Positions 5,164 to 11,169 of a stretch of 32,977 nucleotides of DNA are shown here, piece by piece (position 1 is the first letter of the stretch; each line of letters starts with the position of its first letter). Source of the stretch: a virus. A model generated the notes under the pieces. That model saw only the letters and a program-made list of their open reading frames with translations. It was not told where the DNA came from and ran no database searches. The stretch covers positions 1 through 32,977 of the IMG/VR virus record IMGVR_UViG_3300022744_000074, one strand, 5' to 3'. A program made the position numbers and the translations under genes.

Positions 5164-6078
5164 ATGATTGCAGTCGACCTCTTCGCTGGTGCCGGTGGCT
5201 TCAGCACTGGCGCGCGCCTTGCTGGCGTGCATGTCGCGTGGGCAGCCAACCACTGGCCGGTCGCCGTCGAGTGGCACTCGGCCAACCACCCCGAGACCGC
5301 CCACGCCTGCCAGGATCTGCAGCAGGCCGACTTCCGCGACGCCCCGTCGCATGACCTCCTGCTGGCCTCACCGGCCTGCCAGGGCCACAGCCGCGCCCGC
5401 GGCTCGGACAAGCCGCATCACGACGCGCTGCGCGCGACCGCATGGGCTGTCGTCACGTGCGCCGAAGTCCACCGACCCGGCGTGGTGCTGGTCGAGAACG
5501 TGGCCGAGTTCACGGAATGGCTGCTGTACTCCGCGTGGTGCTCCGCCATGCATGCGCTCGGCTACGCGCTGCAGCCGATGGTGATCGACGCGGCCAGCCA
5601 TGGCGTGCCGCAGCACCGCCGCCGCCTGTTCATAGCCTGCACCCGCTCGAAGCATCCGATCGAGCTGCAGCTGCCCAATCGGCCGCACACGCCGGCCGCC
5701 GCCGTGATCGACTTCGCCGCCGGCAAGTGGAGCCAGATCGACAAGCCAGGCCGCAGCGCGGCCACCCTGGCGCGGATCGAGTCGGGCCGGCGCCGCCACG
5801 GCGGCCGATTCGTCGCACCGTACTACGGCAGCGGCTCAGGCGAGACTGGCCGCAGCCTTGACCGGCCGCTCGGCACCATCACGACCCGCGACCGCTGGGC
5901 CGTGATCGACGGCGACCAGATGCGGATGCTGTCCGCCGACGAGTGCCGCGCCGCCATGGGATTCCCGGCCGACTACCGCCTGCCAGCCCAGCACAAGGCC
6001 GCAGTCCACCTGCTGGGCAATGCGGTTTGCCCGCCGGTGGCGGCCGACATCATCACCGCGATCCTCCAGGCCGCCTGA
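5164..6078 (+). CDS. DNA cytosine-C5 methyltransferase
   Basis: A 304-aa single-domain enzyme that transfers methyl from AdoMet to cytosine C5 in DNA. Motif I DLFAGAGG is at residues 5-12. Motif IV is SPACQGHS with catalytic Cys72, where the usual P-P-C-Q is P-A-C-Q. Motif VI is ENV (111-113), motif VIII QHRRRLF (150-156), motif IX RPLGTITTRDR (about 234-244) and motif X GNAV (285-288). The target-recognition region between VIII and IX is short. The ATG follows GGAG by six bases. There is no partner endonuclease, so a self-protection (anti-restriction) role is likely. It is enclosed by two identical hairpins, suggesting movement as a cassette. Confidence 0.95.
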   Translation: MIAVDLFAGAGGFSTGARLAGVHVAWAANHWPVAVEWHSANHPETAHACQDLQQADFRDAPSHDLLLASPACQGHSRARGSDKPHHDALRATAWAVVTCAEVHRPGVVLVENVAEFTEWLLYSAWCSAMHALGYALQPMVIDAASHGVPQHRRRLFIACTRSKHPIELQLPNRPHTPAAAVIDFAAGKWSQIDKPGRSAATLARIESGRRRHGGRFVAPYYGSGSGETGRSLDRPLGTITTRDRWAVIDGDQMRMLSADECRAAMGFPADYRLPAQHKAAVHLLGNAVCPPVAADIITAILQAA

Positions 6079-6087
6079 CCCGCCCTC

Positions 6088-6108
6088 CCTGCACCGCGCG
6101 CCGGTGCA
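6088..6108. repeat. Duplicated hairpin, copy 2 (downstream of methyltransferase)
   Basis: Identical over 21 nt to 5106-5126, with the same 7-bp stem and CGCGC loop and the same distance from the preceding stop codon. No T-run follows. It may be a processing hairpin or a recombination boundary. Confidence 0.9.
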
Positions 6109-6129
6109 ACAACAATCGATGAGAATCAC

Positions 6130-6285
6130 ATGATCAATGCACACAGAGGCCCAACCCCGGCCATGTCCCACGCGCTGGCGCTCGTCGCCGGCGGCATGTC
6201 TCAGCGCAAAGCCGCGCGCGAGGCCGGCGTATCGCTGGCCGGTCTGGTCAAGGCGCTCAAGCGCGAGCGCGCGACGACAAACTGA
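6130..6285 (+). CDS. 51-aa putative HTH protein
   Basis: This short frame lies in the gap between the methyltransferase and the Rha leader. The second half, GGMSQRKAAREAGVSLAGLV followed by KALKRER, reads as a helix-turn-helix of the homeodomain/resolvase type (S-x-R-x-A-A-x-x-A-G-V-S-x-x-x-L-x-K). The ribosome site is weak (GAGAA), so translation efficiency is uncertain. Such small HTH proteins are common near phage antirepressors. Target unknown. Confidence 0.6.
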   Translation: MINAHRGPTPAMSHALALVAGGMSQRKAAREAGVSLAGLVKALKRERATTN

Positions 6286-6320
6286 GGCACAATGACAACG
6301 CGGCGCAACGCCGCAGCACG

Positions 6321-6399
6321 GCCTAGGGTAGCTCCCGAAAAGGCGGACTCTTCCCCCGCTCTGGCCCAGTGCTCCATCAGGGGAGGTGCTGGAAGGCAC
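6321..6399 (+). ncRNA. Structured leader upstream of the antirepressor, C4-like candidate
   Basis: Two consecutive folds precede the Rha gene. The first is GCCT (6321-6324) with AGGC (6341-6344), enclosing GGG-TAGCT-CCC (6326-6336). The second is CTTCCCC (6350-6356) with GGGGAGG (6380-6386), whose 3' strand lies just before the ribosome site GGAAGG. Phages P1 and P7 use the C4 antisense RNA upstream of their antirepressor gene, and C4-like RNAs occur before antirepressors in many prophages; position and shape fit. Assignment to C4 is inference and has not been checked against the family model. Confidence 0.45.
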
Positions 6400-7083
6400 A
6401 TGCAAGACATCATCAAGACCGGTGCCGAGCGCACCATGAATAGCCGCGAGCTGGCCGAGATTTCCGGCAAGCGGCACGACAACGTGATGCAGGTGTGCCG
6501 CGACATGCGAGCATCCGGGGTGTGTCCTGAGATTCAGGATACCCCCTACACCCACCCTCAAAACGGCCAGACCTACATCGAGTGCGTGCTGAACGAGCGC
6601 GATAGCTATGTCGTGATGGCTCGCCTGTCGCCCGAGTTCACCGGCCGGCTGGTCGACCGCTGGCAGCAGCTGGAGCGCGCCGCGGCGCCAGCAATCCCTC
6701 AGACCTACGCCGCCGCCCTTCGCCTTGCCGCCGAGCAGGCCGAGCAGATCGAGCAGCAGGCCGCCGCGCTGGCGCTGGCTGCGCCGAAGGTCGAGTTCGT
6801 GGCGCGCTACGTCGATGCAACAGGGACGATGGGGTTCCGTGAAGTCTGCAAGCTGCTCGGTGCCAAGGAACCGGCATTCCGAGCATTCCTGTCGGCCTCA
6901 GAGATCCTCTACAAGCTCGGCGGCGCCTGGGTGCCGTACTCGCAGCACATCGATGCAGGCCGTTTCGTCGTCAAGACCGGCAGCGCGGACAACGGACACG
7001 CATTCAGCTCGGCCCGGTTCACGGCTAAGGGTGTCGAGTGGGTGTCCGAGTTGTGGCGCGCGGCGAAAGGCGGTGCGGCATGA
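6400..7083 (+). CDS. Rha-family regulatory protein with antirepressor (KilAC-like) C-terminus
   Basis: This 227-aa protein has two parts. Residues 10-90 carry the Rha pattern (MNSRELAEISGKRHDNVMQV, TYIECVLNERDSYVVMARLS, FTGRLVDRWQQLE). After a coiled linker rich in Ala/Glu/Gln (about 95-130), residues 131-225 match the phage antirepressor ANT/KilAC domain (FVARYVDATGTMGFREVCKL, LSASEILYKLGGAWVPYSQH, FTAKGVEWVSELW). Antirepressors disable repressors or modulate host regulators. The start at 6400 follows GGAAGG; upstream in-frame codons lie in the structured leader. It is ATGA-coupled to the O-like gene. No CI-type repressor target is seen in the window. Confidence 0.88.
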   Translation: MQDIIKTGAERTMNSRELAEISGKRHDNVMQVCRDMRASGVCPEIQDTPYTHPQNGQTYIECVLNERDSYVVMARLSPEFTGRLVDRWQQLERAAAPAIPQTYAAALRLAAEQAEQIEQQAAALALAAPKVEFVARYVDATGTMGFREVCKLLGAKEPAFRAFLSASEILYKLGGAWVPYSQHIDAGRFVVKTGSADNGHAFSSARFTAKGVEWVSELWRAAKGGAA

Positions 7084-7841
7084 GCTTCCAAGCGATGACC
7101 TGGGCCGTCGAGCGGCCATGCAGAAACGCCGGGCAGAAGCTGGTGCTGCTCATGCTGGCGAACCACACCAACGGGCATACCGGCCAGTGCAACCCATCGC
7201 ATCGCGTGCTGGCCGAAGAGTGCTGCATGGGCGTGTCGACGCTTAAGAACCACCTTCAGGCGCTGGCCGAGGATTACTTCATCGAAATCATCCGGCGCCA
7301 GAACGAGGGCGTCGACCTGCCGAACCAGTACCGTCTGATGCTTCCATCCCCAGGTCAAAAACTGGCTGACGGCGGCCAGAATCTGGCTGGGGCGCGGTCA
7401 GATTCTGGCCGGGGGGAGGGGCCAGAATCTGGCTACAAACCAGGAACTATTTCTAACCAGGAATTGAATCTGGAAGAGAACCATGCGCGCAAGCGCGCCG
7501 CGTCGCCTGCGGCTCCTGATGATGTCTCGCCTCAGGTCTGGGCTGACTGGTTGGCGCTGAGGAAGGTCAAGAAGGCAGCCGTGACGGCGACAGCCGTCGA
7601 AGGCATCAAGCGCGAGGCGCAGAAGGCCGGGCTGACGCTACAGGCCGCACTGGAGGCATGCTGTGCGAACGGATGGCAGGGCTTCAAGGCCGAGTGGCTG
7701 CATCAGCGCCAGCAGGCCGCCGCCCGGCTGCAGTCGCTGCCGCAGACCCGCGAAGAGCACGACAGCCGCACGCGGGCGATTGCCGCTCAGGTCAAGCAGC
7801 GCCTTGGCATCAGGTTTGAAGACGACGTGATTGAAGGGTGA
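7080..7841 (+). CDS. O-like replication initiator with HTH domain
   Basis: This 253-aa protein starts MSFQAMTWAVERP and continues with a winged-helix domain (about residues 15-80: GQKLVLLMLANHTNGHTGQC, NPSHRVLAEECCMGVSTLKN, HLQALAEDYFIEIIRRQNEG). This is the DNA-binding domain layout of lambda O-type initiators. A low-complexity linker (about 92-130) is encoded by the iteron region, and a helical C-terminus follows. It would bind its own iterons and recruit the next gene product and host DnaB. ATGA overlap with the Rha gene. Confidence 0.8.
   Translation: MSFQAMTWAVERPCRNAGQKLVLLMLANHTNGHTGQCNPSHRVLAEECCMGVSTLKNHLQALAEDYFIEIIRRQNEGVDLPNQYRLMLPSPGQKLADGGQNLAGARSDSGRGEGPESGYKPGTISNQELNLEENHARKRAASPAAPDDVSPQVWADWLALRKVKKAAVTATAVEGIKREAQKAGLTLQAALEACCANGWQGFKAEWLHQRQQAAARLQSLPQTREEHDSRTRAIAAQVKQRLGIRFEDDVIEG
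7353..7475. other. Candidate replication origin: four iterons and AT-rich stretch inside the initiator gene
   Basis: Four near-identical 16-bp boxes of the form GGYCAGAWTCTGGCYG begin at 7353 (weakest), 7374, 7396 and 7420, spaced 21-24 bp apart (two helical turns). The core CCAGAATCTGG is almost palindromic. Immediately after, 7435-7475 is AT-rich in a GC-rich genome and holds AACCAGGAA twice (7438-7446, 7455-7463). Iterons followed by an AT-rich unwinding region inside the O gene is the organisation of lambda ori. Confidence 0.8.
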
Positions 7842-7844
7842 TCT

Positions 7845-8618
7845 ATGAAGGCAACCGAAGTTGATGAGTTCGTGGCGATGCTGACCGAGGTGCAGCAGCT
7901 CTACGGCAAGGCGCCCACGGCGCAGCAGTGCGAGATGTGGACTCGGATCATGGCTCGGCATCCGCTGGATGCGATCCGCGCCGCGTTCGATGCCCACGCC
8001 AGCGACACGACGCGCGGCCGGTTCGCCCCGCTGCCCGCCGACATCCTGGCCCAGATCGAAGCCGCCGCCCACGCGGACGGCCGACCTGGTGCCGAGGAGG
8101 CCTGGGCGCTGGCGCTGCGCGCCGCTGACGAGCGCAGCACGGTCGTTTGGACGGCAGAGGCTGCGCAGGCGTGGGGGATTGCGCAGCCGGTGATGCAGGT
8201 CGGCGACGAGGTGGGGGCACGCATGGCGTTCCGCGAGGCCTACGCCCGACTCATCGCAGAGGCCCGTGCCAAGCGCGAGCCGGTGCGCTGGTCGGCCAGC
8301 CTGGGCCACGATCAGGCGCAGCAGGACGATGCACTGCGCATCGCGGTCGAGGCTGGCAAGCTGCCAGCTGTCTACCTGCCGGCGCCGCGCGGCCCCGTAG
8401 CGGGTCTGCTAGAGCTGTCACAGCAGCGCGGATGCCCGGAGCATGTCCGGCAGCGCCTGGAGGCGATCCGCGCCCAGATCGTCGGTGCGCGGCCGGGGGA
8501 GTTCGACGGGGCCGATTGGCATCACAAGCGGCGCACGATCGACCTCAAGGCTGCGGCTCAGGCGGCGGTTGATGCAGCGATGCGCAAGCATGGAGGCGAG
8601 CATGGCGACGAGCAGTGA
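7845..8618 (+). CDS. P-like protein, putative helicase loader
   Basis: This 257-aa, mainly helical protein starts three bases after the O-like gene. Residues 1-70 (VDEFVAMLTEVQQLYGKAPT, MWTRIMARHPLDAIRAAFDA, FAPLPADILAQIEA) match the N-terminal fold typical of phage replication proteins encoded directly behind O. That fold reads Y-x-K-x-P-T, then W, then A-x-x-H, then G-x-F-x-P-x-P-A-D-I. By position and this N-terminus it should bridge the initiator and host DnaB. No ATPase motif is present, so it is not a DnaC-type or helicase protein. The function is inferred mostly from context. Confidence 0.6.
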   Translation: MKATEVDEFVAMLTEVQQLYGKAPTAQQCEMWTRIMARHPLDAIRAAFDAHASDTTRGRFAPLPADILAQIEAAAHADGRPGAEEAWALALRAADERSTVVWTAEAAQAWGIAQPVMQVGDEVGARMAFREAYARLIAEARAKREPVRWSASLGHDQAQQDDALRIAVEAGKLPAVYLPAPRGPVAGLLELSQQRGCPEHVRQRLEAIRAQIVGARPGEFDGADWHHKRRTIDLKAAAQAAVDAAMRKHGGEHGDEQ

Positions 8619-8811
8619 CGCAGCGGTGCCGCTGTCAAGGCGGCCGGCGACGGACTGGCGCAACCCGACGCAGCGCGAGTTGAGCCAAGAGCGCAACCCC
8701 GGCCGGTCGTGGGCATGGCGCCTGCGCGGCCGGGAAATGGGCGGGGACGCCCTGAACCCGGTGCAGCGCCGGCTATGGCGCGAGGCCCTGGAAAACGAGG
8801 TGCAAGCATGA
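8602..8811 (+). CDS. Unknown 69-aa protein
   Basis: Starts 17 bases inside the P-like gene, with GGAGGCGAG directly upstream. The product, MATSSDAAVPLSRRPATDWR continuing RELSQERNPGRSWAWRLRGR, is basic and tryptophan-containing and ends LWREALENEVQA. No domain is recognised. Overlaps on both sides support coupling to the replication genes. It could be a small accessory factor in replication or DNA metabolism; the sequence says no more. Confidence 0.6.
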   Translation: MATSSDAAVPLSRRPATDWRNPTQRELSQERNPGRSWAWRLRGREMGGDALNPVQRRLWREALENEVQA

Positions 8812-9413
8812 GCCGCCGCCACGTCTACAACCCCGGCGCGCCGCGCACCGGGCCGGGCGTCTACACGCTGGACGACGTCAAAGATCGCTGCAAGGTTGAC
8901 GACCTGACCAGCTGCTGGATCTGGGGCATGAGTTCGGCCGATGGCGAAAACCCGCGCGTCCATGTGCCAAAAAACGTCATCATCGGATTTGAGCAGGGCG
9001 GCGTTTTGTCGGCTGCACGTGTTACGTGGCTGATGTCAAACAAACGCGGGCTGCCGGTCGATTTTGTCATATGGCGGAAATGCGACACGCCTGGATGCAT
9101 CAACCCGGCGCATCGTATCGCTGGGTCACGGGCGCAAATGGGAATGTGGCACGGCGAGCAAGGGATTTGGCGTGGCGATCCGCTGCGCTCTGCGATCAAC
9201 CGCAAAAACACGCTATCCCAGGCGCTGACGCCGGAGGCTGTGCGGTTCGCGGAAGGGTTGATCGCAGAGGGCCGATCATCTGCCGAGATTGCCGCTGAAA
9301 TGCGTGTGCATGTCTCAACAATCAACCGCATCCGCAACGGGCAGCACATGCATCAGCGCGCAATCATCGGGTCGTCGGTGTTTTCGATGGCGGCAACAAG
9401 GGGCGCTCGATGA
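8808..9413 (+). CDS. HNH endonuclease-like protein with C-terminal HTH
   Basis: In this 201-aa protein, residues about 25-115 hold an HNH-type layout: SCWIWG, RVHVPKN, then CDTPGCINPAHRIAGSRAQM, the C-x4-C-I-N-P-x-H-x-x-x-G-x-x-x-x-x-M end seen in phage free-standing HNH homing nucleases. The C-terminus (TPEAVRFAEGLIAEGRSSAE, IAAEMRVHVSTINRIRNGQ) is a helix-turn-helix that would give DNA specificity. Base composition is less GC-rich than its neighbours, hinting at later acquisition, yet it is ATGA-coupled on both sides. Whether it is an active homing nuclease is unproven. Confidence 0.75.
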   Translation: MSRRHVYNPGAPRTGPGVYTLDDVKDRCKVDDLTSCWIWGMSSADGENPRVHVPKNVIIGFEQGGVLSAARVTWLMSNKRGLPVDFVIWRKCDTPGCINPAHRIAGSRAQMGMWHGEQGIWRGDPLRSAINRKNTLSQALTPEAVRFAEGLIAEGRSSAEIAAEMRVHVSTINRIRNGQHMHQRAIIGSSVFSMAATRGAR

Positions 9414-9616
9414 ACGGCGACGTATGGCGCACGCAGTCCGGTCTGGTCGTGACAGAGATTGGCCGGCGCTGGATCGGCAGGAGTGAGATCGTGACAGTGC
9501 TGTCAACCGATCCGGCCGGCTCGCCGTGGGAGGCGCAGCGCACGCATCACATCCCGGCATCGGATCTAGCGCCGGAGCCGGCCCGGTATGAGGGTGCGCG
9601 GGGAGGGCGCGGCTGA
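9410..9616 (+). CDS. Unknown 68-aa protein
   Basis: ATGA-coupled to the HNH gene and TGATG-coupled to the resolvase. The sequence MNGDVWRTQSGLVVTEIGRR continues with IVTVLSTDPAGSPWEAQRTHH and reads like a small beta-barrel (SH3-like or KOW-type) fold: alternating V/I strands with tight turns. No specific family is recognised. Confidence 0.6.
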   Translation: MNGDVWRTQSGLVVTEIGRRWIGRSEIVTVLSTDPAGSPWEAQRTHHIPASDLAPEPARYEGARGGRG

Positions 9617-10053
9617 TGGCCGTGGTAATCGGCATCGACCCAGGCACGCACACGGGCGTAGCCGTCTACCGCGACGGCCAGCTGATCCGATGTGAGGCGA
9701 TGGGCGCACATGATGTGTTTGACTTGGTGCGCCAGCTAGCTGCATCTGAGACGGTCATGGTGGTCTATGAGGACGCGCGCATGATCGGTGGCATCGGCGG
9801 CGCGCGGGCTGGCAGCAAAGAGACGGCGGCGCGCGCCCAGGGGGCCGGCAGCGTCAAACGCGACTCGGCGCTATGGCAAGAGCTGCTGGAAAAGCTGGGC
9901 TGCTCATATCACCGCATCAGCCCGCGCGCCAAGGGCGGAAAGCTAACGCGGGACGAATTCAGGGTGCGGGCGAAATGGGATGCCCCGACAAATCAGCACG
10001 GCAGGGACGCCGCAATGATTGCATGGTCATATCGCAATTGGCGGAATTCGTGA
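9616..10053 (+). CDS. RuvC-like Holliday-junction resolvase
   Basis: A 145-aa RNase H-fold nuclease. The first strand carries IGIDPGTHTGVAV with Asp8, the second acidic residue is Glu52 in VVYED, and the C-terminal helix has HGRDAAMIAW with His128 and Asp131. These are the metal-binding positions of RuvC-type resolvases. Length matches phage resolvases, which debranch recombined or replicating DNA before packaging. It overlaps the upstream gene by one base (TGATG). Its stop codon lies inside the extended -10 of the RNA promoter that follows. Confidence 0.85.
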   Translation: MAVVIGIDPGTHTGVAVYRDGQLIRCEAMGAHDVFDLVRQLAASETVMVVYEDARMIGGIGGARAGSKETAARAQGAGSVKRDSALWQELLEKLGCSYHRISPRAKGGKLTRDEFRVRAKWDAPTNQHGRDAAMIAWSYRNWRNS

Positions 10054-10059
10054 TATGAT
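10051..10059 (+). promoter_or_regulatory. Extended -10 promoter of the structured RNA
   Basis: TGATATGAT gives TGn plus TATGAT (5 of 6 to consensus), an extended -10 that needs little or no -35. The expected transcription start is about 10066, 16 bases before the first hairpin of the non-coding RNA. The TG element overlaps the resolvase stop codon. Confidence 0.6.
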
Positions 10060-10065
10060 GGCTGC

Positions 10066-10490
10066 AAGAAATAGATAAACTGCCCAGGCGCACCGGGCTG
10101 ACACTCGGGAAAGACCGGGGTCATCAGATCGGCCGGCAAGCTTCGCCCGCTAGGAACCAAGCGCATGCGGGAAGGCTATACCTTGGACGCCGGCCGATCT
10201 GATGGCTAACACTCCCTTGAGCTGGTCACGCGGCAGACGGGGTTAGGCACTGTCGGCGCACCACGAAGCGTGGCAAGCGTGCGTCCTCGGTGCTGGTGTC
10301 ATCACGACTCGCCCACGATACGGGCGACCATCATCACAGCCGAATGCGGAGATCTGATCCGCTGGGGTTCGACTCCCCGCCGTCCGTAGCGGGCGGCACG
10401 AGAAACGGGAGATTCGGTGGTGTGAAGTCCGTCCGGCGTGTGCCGGGGCCGAAATGCCGGGATCAGATCCGGCCGGCTGTGATGACGGTG
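10066..10490 (+). ncRNA. Large multi-helix non-coding RNA, unassigned
   Basis: No credible gene occupies this stretch, yet it folds as a fully nested set of strong helices. There is a hairpin 10082-10085/10095-10098. P1 pairs 10119-10137 with 10189-10207 (16 perfect plus 3 further pairs). Inside P1, 10146-10150/10167-10171 form a hairpin and CCAAG (10157-10161) can pair with CTTGG (10182-10186) as a pseudoknot. P2 pairs 10246-10252/10288-10294 around hairpin 10261-10273. P3 is 10309-10314/10322-10327. P4 pairs 10331-10341/10475-10485 (11 perfect) and continues as 10351-10360/10460-10469 (10 perfect). Inside P4, GGGG-TTCGACT-CCCC (10364-10378) is a tRNA-like T-arm abutting an 8-bp hairpin (10379-10397), and a further hairpin lies at 10433-10446. 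The size and style recall ornate phage RNAs such as GOLLD or ROOL; the class is not established. Confidence 0.8.
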
Positions 10491-10575
10491 TGAATGCGCA
10501 GGCTGATGCGCTCGCAACGGGCGCCGCTTGAAAAGGCGATCATGTCGGCAGTTAGGGCGCGTGACTGGAAACAAA

Positions 10576-11142
10576 ATGACCGTTGCAGTATTGTTTGCCA
10601 GAGCCGACAGCCATTACAAGGCACTGCCTGGGACTGACGTTTACGACATTGAGCGCGATGCTCGCACGTATGACGGCCCGCACCCTGTCGTGGCACACCC
10701 GCCGTGCAGGGCCTGGGCGACGCTGCGCCACCATGCAAAGCCGCGACCTGACGAACGGAACCTCAGCCGCCTTGCCGTTGCCCTGGTGAGAGAGTTCGGC
10801 GGTGTGCTGGAGCACCCACACCGCACCACGCTGTGGGATGCGCAGAAACTACCGCAAGTAGGTGAGCGCGACGCATACGGCGGGTTCACGCTCGTTGTCG
10901 ACCAGAACTGGTGGGGCCATCGAGCGCAGAAGCGGACGCGGCTGTATGTAGTCGGCTGTGAGCTTGCCGAAGTCCCCACGATACCGCTGCGCCTGGGTGA
11001 AGCGACGCACACCGTTGGGCTGTGGAGCGGCAGGGATAAGGCGACGTGCCGGCCGAGCATTGCAAAGCACGAATACGAGAGCACGCCGCCAGAGCTGGCG
11101 GCCTGGCTAGTTGAACTGGCGGCAAAGTGCAAAGCGCCATAA
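10576..11142 (+). CDS. Cytosine-methyltransferase-like protein lacking a normal AdoMet motif
   Basis: In this 188-aa protein, VAHPPCRAWATLRHHAKPRP resembles motif IV (P-P-C), GGVLEHP takes the place of the ENV motif, and AQKRTRLYVVG resembles the R-x-R-L-F-x-V-G of motif VIII. The N-terminus VAVLFARADSHYK sits where motif I (D-L-F-A-G-x-G-G) belongs but lacks the glycine-rich loop. It may be a divergent base-modifying enzyme or a catalytically altered relative; similar proteins occur in phages of GC-rich hosts without assigned activity. The ATG at 10576 is used; the ribosome site is weak (GGAAACAAA). It directly follows the non-coding RNA. Confidence 0.65.
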   Translation: MTVAVLFARADSHYKALPGTDVYDIERDARTYDGPHPVVAHPPCRAWATLRHHAKPRPDERNLSRLAVALVREFGGVLEHPHRTTLWDAQKLPQVGERDAYGGFTLVVDQNWWGHRAQKRTRLYVVGCELAEVPTIPLRLGEATHTVGLWSGRDKATCRPSIAKHEYESTPPELAAWLVELAAKCKAP

Positions 11143-11169
11143 CTGCAAAGTTAGTGCTGAAGGACGGAA

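Noticed and set aside
10318-10387. tRNA gene around the T-arm-like hairpin
   Set aside because: The T-loop is perfect, but no 5' acceptor strand matching CCGTCCG lies at tRNA distance, and no D-arm, anticodon arm or CCA is present.
10290-10493. 67-codon plus-strand frame inside the structured RNA region
   Set aside because: No ribosome site, unusual residue composition, and it runs across the P4 helices; base pairing explains the sequence better.
9616-10575. RuvC-like nuclease plus large RNA as an IscB/TnpB-like RNA-guided system
   Set aside because: The protein is a compact 145-aa resolvase with no split RuvC, bridge helix or HNH insertion; the RNA lies downstream rather than at the usual omega-RNA position. 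No repeat-spacer array or target-adjacent feature is visible.
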